Source of the DNA: Ostrinia nubilalis
Taxonomy: Eukaryota; Arthropoda; Insecta; Lepidoptera; Crambidae
Assembly: GCF_963855985.1 (NCBI RefSeq)
Contig: NC_087092.1
Span: 16,244,001-16,308,000, forward strand
DNA: 64,000 bases
Direction: 5' to 3'
A model generated the notes under the pieces. That model worked only from the letters and a program-made list of their open reading frames with translations, was not told the origin of the DNA and did no database searches. Positions 58,952 through 64,000 of the stretch are shown here, one piece after another; position 1 is the stretch's first letter; each line of letters starts with the position of its first letter. The translations under genes and the position numbers were made by a program.

Positions 58952-59338
58952 TTAATAATTTACATTATATAAATGTTTTTTCCAATAATTCCTTAAAAAT
59001 TTCAGACACAAATGACCACAGTTTATTGTACCAAAGGCTTGATGTCGTACATAATTATAGTTTATAGGTAAGTTACTAAAATATTTGACTAATTCCAACG
59101 GTGGTTTTAAATTACCAAAACTGTCATAATATTCAACGTAATCATTTTGCTTTACAAAGGCTACCCAATGTGTACCAGGATTTTTATTACTATCCAAATT
59201 CATGATTGCACATTCTATCTTCTTAGGTTTCGCAGGTAATGTATCTCGCATAAATACACCACGAAAGTAAGGAATATCACAAGCATGTTCTAATATATCC
59301 AAGTTAGTGAGCGCACGTTTAGGTAGCCGCTTAATTAG
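58952..59338 (-). CDS. adenain-like cysteine protease, no in-frame upstream AUG
   Basis: Maturation protease of the virion (family knowledge). Motifs: PYFRGVFMRD near the start; catalytic His in GTHWVAF; acidic member in YYDSFGNL; oxyanion Gln in HQAFGT; and catalytic Cys in NCGHLCL, in the adenovirus-protease order His-Asp-Gln-Cys. The conserved start (LDILEHACDIPYFRG) lies upstream of the first AUG, which falls inside the conserved block (GVFMRD), so an AUG start would remove family sequence. The frame opens only at 59374, after a TAG, with no AUG before the conserved part. It is the -1 frame of the phospholipase ORF, joined at the slippery heptamer 59344-59338. Expression by -1 frameshift is proposed; a non-AUG start (TTG at 59302) or splicing are alternatives. 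Confidence 0.9.
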   Translation of the reverse strand, partial: LIKRLPKRALTNLDILEHACDIPYFRGVFMRDTLPAKPKKIECAIMNLDSNKNPGTHWVAFVKQNDYVEYYDSFGNLKPPLELVKYFSNLPINYNYVRHQAFGTINCGHLCLKFLRNYWKKHLYNVNY

Positions 59339-60063
59339 TTTTTTGAGGGGTTGAGATATAAACCGGCTCCTTTTCTATGAGGTTTTATATACAGTCCTTT
59401 TCCAAGGGCTACCGCTTCCATCATTCTGTTGTGCCTTTCTGATTCCATTAGACTCTTTTGTGCGGCTTTAGAATCATTAACAGCTTTTGCTATACCAGCT
59501 GCTCCTCCAGCAAGAGAACCTAAAGCCGATAGCCCCGCAAATATAGGAATAAGTGGTAAAATTCCTCCACATTTTGGAAGAGGAATACATCGAGGTAATC
59601 GTATTCCTTTTTTGTTACCGAAAAGTTTTTTTGCAGCTGCATAAGCATATTTTATAGCAGAGTGATTATCTTTAGATTTAAGTTTTTTTAATTCTGATTT
59701 TATATTCTTTATCCCTTTCTTAAATGATGTTATGCCTCGGCCGGCTCTGATTTTTGCTTTCATCGCATTTTTAACTATCCATGAAGCAATTTTTTCTCCT
59801 TTCCCAACATCTTTTGATTTTAGCCTTTTCTTAGCCATATTTAACAATTCTAAGTCAGCCTTATGTCGAGCACCAGAGTCTTTATTCAAGTAAGCAATAT
59901 CGTGGTGCATACAAGCCTCGTCCAATTTGTTAATTCCACGGTCACCTTGAAGTAATCGTTTCTGAAGTTTAGTTCCAGGACCACAAAATTGATACCCAGG
60001 TAAATGTAACTCAAACGGTAAATGATCTATTAACGTATTAATTATACCACTGCCTCCCTTCAT
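59335..60063 (-). CDS. phospholipase A2 capsid-associated protein with pVI/pX-like C-terminal part
   Basis: 242 aa. Residues about 20-75 form a parvovirus-type phospholipase A2 domain: calcium loop YQFCGPGT (24-31), then Asp48 and the catalytic His54-Asp55 in ACMHHDIAY. In parvoviruses this activity breaches endosomal membranes during entry; the same role here is inference. A long Lys/Arg-rich middle follows, suited to DNA binding. Then comes a hydrophobic, Gly/Ala-rich amphipathic stretch (LPLIPIFAGLSALGSLAGG) reminiscent of adenovirus membrane-lytic or core proteins, and a C-terminal tail with two GLY-containing repeats (GKGLYIKPHRKG, GAGLYLNP). The last codons AAA AAC, the A before them and the TAA that follows make a classical frameshift context leading into the protease. 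True ATG at 60063. Confidence 0.93.
   Translation of the reverse strand: MKGGSGIINTLIDHLPFELHLPGYQFCGPGTKLQKRLLQGDRGINKLDEACMHHDIAYLNKDSGARHKADLELLNMAKKRLKSKDVGKGEKIASWIVKNAMKAKIRAGRGITSFKKGIKNIKSELKKLKSKDNHSAIKYAYAAAKKLFGNKKGIRLPRCIPLPKCGGILPLIPIFAGLSALGSLAGGAAGIAKAVNDSKAAQKSLMESERHNRMMEAVALGKGLYIKPHRKGAGLYLNPSKN
59338..59344 (-). promoter_or_regulatory. candidate -1 ribosomal frameshift heptamer (A AAA AAC)
   Basis: On the - strand the phospholipase ORF ends TCA AAA AAC TAA. Bases 59344 to 59338 are A AAA AAC, an X XXY YYZ heptamer in the correct phase, with the stop codon immediately after. A one-base backward slip enters the protease frame, which is open to 58952. The downstream RNA could form at most a weak imperfect hairpin (CCTAA...TTGG arms with a GTG/CAC core, starting about 14 nt after the heptamer). 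A pseudoknot could not be judged by eye. Confidence 0.6.
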
Positions 60064-60112
60064 CGATTATCTTAAAGTGAGTTATAGAGGAATTTATGTT
60101 TTATTTATATAC

Positions 60113-61045
60113 CTACACCACACATTCACTTTTGTCAACCCAACTGTTTTCCTTATCACTTAAGCCTAACCATTTAACAAAAAGTTTGTTTCCTTTCCTT
60201 TTTATAACTTTCTCGATAAGATAAAGATCAGGCAGTTTCGTTTTTTGTAATTCATATCCGTAAAAAGAACCAAGAATAATTTGATTATGTTTATCTTCAA
60301 TTTGATACGTTTGAGGATTTGTTTGTTTGATTTTTATGATTCGGAAAATTTCGGTAGACCAATTAGGTGTATAACCTTTATAAAAATCTCCTTTGAATTT
60401 ACTTATACGAACAAAGTCGCCAACTTGAAAAGTTGATCGTTTACGCGTTTGTGGCTTTTTGCTTCTATTAATATTAGATCTAACGACAGTCTCATTGGAA
60501 TCATTAACATTAATTGGTTTGAATTTAGTAACCCGATGAAAAGTGTTATTGTACTGCTGTACAACTGCATCTAAATTATTTTTAAACCATTGATAACGAC
60601 CGCATAAACTAAATACTTTGTAGAGATGAGATTTTATCGTTCTTATTACTCGCTCTACAATTGCCGCCTTTTTAATCGAGTATGTGGAATAATGATTTAT
60701 GTTGTAACTTTTTGTTAACTGTTTGAAACAATCGTTATAAAACTCTGTACCCAGATCGGTTTGTAAATTTCTAGGCTTTCGTGTTGATTCGATAAATATA
60801 CTTAACATTGCGTTCGTAACACTTTGTTTGGATTTGGACTTCAACGGTCTAACCCATACGTATTTTGAAAAAGCATCAATTACAACTAGAACATATTTAT
60901 ATCCTTTATTAAATGATGAATATTTTTGAAAATCCATAAGGTCAGCTTGCCATAAATCATCTATCCCTTTAATAATCGTATGTCGACGGATGAAATTTCT
61001 TCTCGCTGCTTTGTGTAGCTCGTTGACTATATCTTGTTTACTCAT
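60113..61045 (-). CDS. int: retrovirus-type integrase with C-terminal chromodomain
   Basis: 310 aa from the first ATG (61045); upstream in-frame sequence has only a TTG. Inserts the element into host DNA (family knowledge); the 6-bp target duplication fits. Catalytic core of DDE type: D35 (WQADLMDF), D97 (LQTDLGTEF) and E131 (AIVERVIRTIK). An SH3-like basic DNA-binding part follows (QVGDFVRISK), then a chromodomain at about 276-308 (LIEKVIKRKG, LFVKWLGL, SWVDK). The HHCC zinc finger is not evident. Its ATG overlaps the stop of the upstream 116-aa ORF as ATGAGTAA; 49 nt separate it from the phospholipase gene. Chromodomains can direct integration to marked chromatin; the aromatic cage is only partly visible (W of VKWLG, W of SWVDK). 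Confidence 0.95.
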   Translation of the reverse strand: MSKQDIVNELHKAARRNFIRRHTIIKGIDDLWQADLMDFQKYSSFNKGYKYVLVVIDAFSKYVWVRPLKSKSKQSVTNAMLSIFIESTRKPRNLQTDLGTEFYNDCFKQLTKSYNINHYSTYSIKKAAIVERVIRTIKSHLYKVFSLCGRYQWFKNNLDAVVQQYNNTFHRVTKFKPINVNDSNETVVRSNINRSKKPQTRKRSTFQVGDFVRISKFKGDFYKGYTPNWSTEIFRIIKIKQTNPQTYQIEDKHNQIILGSFYGYELQKTKLPDLYLIEKVIKRKGNKLFVKWLGLSDKENSWVDKSECVV

Positions 61046-61388
61046 TCTTGATGGATTTTGCTGCAATCATCAGATCGATTTCTTTTTTTGTGTAATATAA
61101 TGTAGTTAAATTATTAGTAGTTAATTTTTCCAAATTATTCAGATACTTTTTAACATTACTTTGAATGTTTTTCAATTCATTTTTTAAATCTTGAACACAT
61201 TTATCCACATACTCTTTATTTACAGCCTCGTCTTCTTTTTCCGGAGTTGGTAGTCCTTTTAATCTCGATGATTTTAAATCAAAGTGACCTGCATCTGACC
61301 TTACTAATGTGTCATCAGTAAGAATATTAGTAAAGTCAGATAGTCGTAAACGCTTATGAACGTGATGACCAAATTTATCTATATTCAT
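61038..61388 (-). CDS. coiled-coil, fibre-like protein (116 aa)
   Basis: The ATG overlaps the stop of the 347-aa ORF as ATGA; the stop overlaps the integrase start. Residues about 30-62 contain FDLKSSRLKGLPTPEK and then DEAVNKEYVDKCV, a pattern resembling the neck motif of phage tail-fibre and other trimeric fibre proteins (LKxxRLxxLxxPxxxxDAVxKxYVD). A heptad-rich coiled coil of about 40 residues follows (KNELKNIQSNVKKYLNNLEK). A trimeric vertex fibre or tether is a reasonable hypothesis. It is too small to carry a large receptor-binding knob. No catalytic motif. Confidence 0.8.
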   Translation of the reverse strand: MNIDKFGHHVHKRLRLSDFTNILTDDTLVRSDAGHFDLKSSRLKGLPTPEKEDEAVNKEYVDKCVQDLKNELKNIQSNVKKYLNNLEKLTTNNLTTLYYTKKEIDLMIAAKSIKNE

Positions 61389-62428
61389 TGCCGTCTGCTC
61401 GGCTTCTGTAGTGTAATGGTACTGCCAAACCCTCCTGTTGGGAGCTTTATATATTTTATGTCTTTTATAATACCAGCTTCATTCAATTCCTCTATTATTG
61501 CATAAATTTCATTTTGTACTCCAGTGTTACCAGCTGCCCATGATCCAAGTAGTAATTTTAACCTTTCCACTAATTCATTTGGATCATCCCAATAAACCAA
61601 ATCAGTATCCTTCTTAACTTCTTTCAAAATATCGATGCCTTCACCTTGTGGGAGACTTTCTACACTACTCGTGTGACTTCTAGAGAACTTAAACAAAGGT
61701 TTGATTATATTCATATATTTAAAACCTTTGTTACTGTTTATTGGTTTTGATGGATCACAGTTTCGTTTGTGTGCATTGGTATCTATAAGTACTAATTTAT
61801 AATTTTGTAAGTCCTCATTTGTAATCATTTTTAAATCTGGAGTTTTTTTGTACAATAATTCTTTTAAGCCTGGAGTTTTTTTTAGGTTACGGTTTCCAAT
61901 TTTCAAAATGCGGTCATCATCATGAACACGCGTATTGCCGAGCATCAGCTTTCCCTTTACGTTTCTAATACCATAAGGTACATCACTCATCACTTCAGAT
62001 GACACCGACCATGATAAAGAATCGTTATTGATACTCGGTGATGATTGAAGAGATTTAAATGAGTTTTCATGGACATCGTAATCCACCGAGGGCGAAGTAG
62101 TAAGGGTTTTGTTAGATGTTTTGCAAACATCTATATTATCTAAATCGTCTTCATCATCGTCACGTTCTTCATAATCTTCAGTAGAAGTATTTGATGCTTC
62201 ACTTTCACTGTATTTAGTTCTTTTAGCTTCTGAGTTTTGCTCCAATCCTTCATTTATAAGACGTTTTTCATCAGTTTGGTTTGTTAGTTGTTTCAGCGGG
62301 TTAATGATAGGTTTAAATATCGTGTCCAAAGCCATATCATTTGAATTTTTTACATCTTTAATCATTTCTACTTTTCTTTTTACAGCTGCAGCAGATTTTA
62401 CTATTTGTTCCTTTAAGTTTCTTTCCAT
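61385..62428 (-). CDS. conserved Polinton protein with DUF8207-like C-terminal domain (347 aa)
   Basis: Residues 1-150 are low complexity: Lys-rich start, acidic run (YEERDDDEDDLDNIDV), then Ser/Thr-rich. From about 155 a conserved-looking domain follows: YGIRNVKGKLMLGN, KKTPGLKELLYKKTPDL, the VLIDTNAH block, and YWDDPNELVERLKLLLGSWA with AGNTGVQNEIYAIIEELNEA. I recognise this C-terminal pattern from insect and nematode Polinton-type proteins annotated as a domain of unknown function (DUF8207, from memory). Function unknown; abundance in such elements and place between ATPase and integrase suggest a virion or assembly role. True ATG at 62428; 78 nt after the ATPase stop. Confidence 0.85.
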   Translation of the reverse strand: MERNLKEQIVKSAAAVKRKVEMIKDVKNSNDMALDTIFKPIINPLKQLTNQTDEKRLINEGLEQNSEAKRTKYSESEASNTSTEDYEERDDDEDDLDNIDVCKTSNKTLTTSPSVDYDVHENSFKSLQSSPSINNDSLSWSVSSEVMSDVPYGIRNVKGKLMLGNTRVHDDDRILKIGNRNLKKTPGLKELLYKKTPDLKMITNEDLQNYKLVLIDTNAHKRNCDPSKPINSNKGFKYMNIIKPLFKFSRSHTSSVESLPQGEGIDILKEVKKDTDLVYWDDPNELVERLKLLLGSWAAGNTGVQNEIYAIIEELNEAGIIKDIKYIKLPTGGFGSTITLQKPSRRQ

Positions 62429-62506
62429 TATTAAGATTCCTGTTCTGTTTGACTTCTCTAATCAAACTGAGAGATTGCTAACTTAACATCTATACTTATA
62501 AAAAGT

Positions 62507-63193
62507 TCAGTCCATTACTATGAATGTATCAAACTTCATTCGATAACAGCCTTTGTTTCGTTCACAATCCTTATTGATGACCACATAACTGTAAGGTTTA
62601 CTCCATACAGTTGAGCACATTTCACGAAATTGCGACCATGACATGTCAGACCCAACATGCTCATCGTAAACGTGTCTTAGATTTATATCATCTTGCTTGA
62701 ACAATATAATAAGATTAGCATTATCTCTTACCAGTTGCTTAGGTATTTTAGTATAAGTTTGATTCATATAAAAACAATCAATGTTTTTATGCCGACCCAT
62801 GGCAAAATAATCGCGTATATTGTTTTGATTTTCACAAGCAACATCGTCAAATATGATAATCGAGTCAGGCAATGCTTCGTGAGGACTCAAAATTTCACTA
62901 TTATGATTATACTTGTTATAAGATGTGCCTGCCACCTTGTCCAATACTTTTTCTAAAAATACGTACTTTGGTTGGTATAAAGACTTAGAGTACACATACA
63001 GGTTACGAAAACGTGGTCCATTCTTATGTAACAATAAACTGATAACTAAATTTGTCTTTCCACAGTTCGATGGACCACACACGATACTACGTATAGTATT
63101 TGGCAATAATTTCCCGTGACGCTTAGGCTCGTTTGATGCTTCAGGACAGACGCATTCCAATTTAAGTGATTCTTTTTGTTTCAGAAATTTCAT
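62507..63193 (-). CDS. genome-packaging ATPase (FtsK/HerA/A32-like)
   Basis: 228 aa from the first in-frame ATG (63193). The frame is open about 60 nt further upstream, but only with non-ATG codons. Pumps viral DNA into capsids in related systems (family knowledge). Walker A GPSNCGKT at residues 40-47; Walker B SIIIFDDV at about 111-118; then a Gln in FYMNQTYTKIPKQLVRDNA, the usual sensor region. The Cys pair C14-x-C16 near the N-terminus is seen but unexplained. First gene of the - cluster, 253 bp from the right terminus, so its promoter must lie in or next to the inverted repeat. Confidence 0.93.
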   Translation of the reverse strand: MKFLKQKESLKLECVCPEASNEPKRHGKLLPNTIRSIVCGPSNCGKTNLVISLLLHKNGPRFRNLYVYSKSLYQPKYVFLEKVLDKVAGTSYNKYNHNSEILSPHEALPDSIIIFDDVACENQNNIRDYFAMGRHKNIDCFYMNQTYTKIPKQLVRDNANLIILFKQDDINLRHVYDEHVGSDMSWSQFREMCSTVWSKPYSYVVINKDCERNKGCYRMKFDTFIVMD

Positions 63194-63328
63194 AACAGAA
63201 TTTTTAAGTCGACTGTCGTGATCTGTGGATTTCAAAGAACTGATGAAATATACTCACGCCGATGGTTAAAAAATGTAGTTCGAAAAAGGTTACAAGCATG
63301 GGTTACTTACGTTCGTGTTATTGGGCGA
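63194..63328 (-). promoter_or_regulatory. right subterminal leader region with possible intron
   Basis: Between the terminal repeat and the ATPase ATG the - strand shows a donor (GAAC|GTAAGT, exon end at 63311) and an acceptor (AATCCACAG, exon start at 63222) that would remove 88 nt. This is close in size to the 94-nt leader intron of the 138-aa gene. If used, transcription would start inside the terminal inverted repeat. A second donor-like GGC|GTGAGT lies near 63250-63258. This is inference from splice consensus only. Confidence 0.35.
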
Positions 63329-63446
63329 TTAGATCCTAATTCACTTTTTTGTTATAATTGGTCGTTCTAATTAACTTTCTTCGAAAGAGCGGACGAAGGA
63401 AGCGAATGAGAAGAAAGTGAATTAGAACGAACAATTATAACCTACT
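63329..63446 (-). repeat. right terminal inverted repeat (118 bp) with internal hairpin
   Basis: Mirror of 47685-47802 with five substitutions; retains the same internal foldback (GTTATAATTGGTCGTTCTAA paired with its inverse). Ends CCTACT, the complement of AGTAGG. Confidence 0.95.
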
Positions 63447-63452
63447 GGGATA
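63447..63452 (+). repeat. right target-site duplication GGGATA
   Basis: Identical to 47679-47684. Confidence 0.95.
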
Positions 63453-64000
63453 CAAAAATAAGCAAGCAAAACCTCATTCGTTAGCAAACGTCACATTTAT
63501 TTAAATATTAGCAGCACTGTTTCTTGCACGGTTATGTTGGCAGGTTTGACTCTTACAGTACCTAGTGCAAGCGAAAACCGATACTAAGGTGACGAACCTT
63601 TTCATTCCGCGACTGTACTTTAAATATTCGTAACACGGTTAAAATAAAAATGTTTTTTTATTTAAACTTTTAAAATATAAACTTATTAAAGCTACTTTTG
63701 AATTGTTTGGTCCGACTACGCCAGATGAGGGTTATGTTTTTGAGTGATTTATTTGAAATAATTCAATACACTAGACTGATACGTCCATAAATAAAGGTTT
63801 GTAATGTGCCAAGGTTATAAAACTAAAGGTTCTTAATATATCGACGCACTTTAGTCATAAATTGTGTAACTGTATACGCATAGATATACCTAAACTAGGT
63901 AAAAAGGTAGATTTCCATAGCGAATTATGTAAGTGCTAGTAAGCTAGAACTAAGTTATTGCTATTAGATAAACTACATACTTAAGCTACTTAAAACTTAG
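63453..64000. other. host non-coding DNA right of the insertion
   Basis: No gene recognised. AT-rich host sequence; the pre-insertion site can be read by joining it to the sequence left of 47679 with one GGGATA. Confidence 0.5.

Larger units (their letters stand above)
47685..63446 (+). mobile_element. intact Polinton/Maverick element (endogenous adintovirus-like), 15,762 bp
   Basis: It is bounded by 118-bp terminal inverted repeats beginning AGTAGG and a perfect 6-bp GGGATA duplication. Inside are all hallmark genes: protein-primed family B DNA polymerase, retrovirus-type integrase with chromodomain, FtsK/HerA-type packaging ATPase, adenain-like protease, penton and double-jelly-roll major capsid, plus a phospholipase A2 protein. 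Every hallmark ORF is open and unbroken at its conserved motifs. The element therefore has the parts for replication, integration and virion assembly. The + genes (left) and - genes (right) converge near 56.3 kb. One SINE has landed in the left non-coding part, so this copy has been resident for some time. Polinton versus adintovirus naming is a matter of classification by MCP/PolB phylogeny, which cannot be done here. Confidence 0.97.

Noticed and set aside
61046..61066. Longer integrase start
   Set aside because: The upstream codon is TTG, not ATG; the ATG at 61045 overlaps the previous stop and is the better start.
63194..63235. Longer ATPase start
   Set aside because: The proposed first codon is TTG; the first ATG in frame is at 63193.

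Overview
The window is nuclear DNA of an insect, most likely a moth or butterfly. It is AT-rich with CpG-rich islets, has almost no long ORFs for its first 47 kb, and is full of repeats I recognise as lepidopteran-type: three copies of a family ending in GGGCGGAAAGCTAGT, GGCCGGGTTGCACCA-type MITEs, tRNA-headed SINEs, and short 3' ends of non-LTR retrotransposons. The species is not identifiable from the sequence.

Positions 1-47684 and 63447-64000 are host intergenic or intronic DNA. Host gene evidence is thin: a CpG-rich probable first exon ending in a strong donor (about 25750-25930, + strand), one well-bounded 81-bp exon (33681-33761, +), and a weak exon candidate (about 45141-45228, +). 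These could be parts of one large + strand gene, but that is inference. The rest is a graveyard of MITEs, SINEs, truncated LINEs, foldback repeats and local tandem duplications, several with target-site duplications still readable.

The main object is a 15,762-bp Polinton/Maverick element (endogenous adintovirus-like), 47685-63446. It has 118-bp terminal inverted repeats (5 mismatches) starting AGTAGG and a perfect 6-bp target-site duplication, GGGATA. It carries an apparently complete gene set. The left 3.9 kb holds non-coding DNA (a 0.3-kb tandem duplication and a nested SINE) and a spliced + strand gene with duplicated acidic exons. Then come protein-primed DNA polymerase B (+, 1171 aa) and a small nuclear-type protein (+, 138 aa). 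The right half is a tightly packed - strand cluster in transcription order: packaging ATPase, a 347-aa protein with a conserved C-terminal domain, a 116-aa coiled-coil/fibre-like protein, a retrovirus-type integrase with chromodomain, a phospholipase A2 capsid-associated protein, an adenain-like cysteine protease, penton, a 48-aa protein, double-jelly-roll major capsid protein, and a 162-aa protein. The + and - gene sets converge at about 56.3 kb with facing poly(A) signals.

The most interesting signal is how the - strand cluster may be translated. Five gene junctions are start/stop overlaps (ATGA or ATGAGTAA), as in termination-reinitiation. The protease ORF has no usable upstream AUG. It is exactly in the -1 frame of the phospholipase ORF, whose last two sense codons and preceding base form the classical slippery heptamer A AAA AAC directly before the UAA stop. 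This suggests a Gag-Pro-like -1 frameshift in a Polinton. A 48-aa gene fits exactly between penton and major capsid with ATGA overlaps at both ends.
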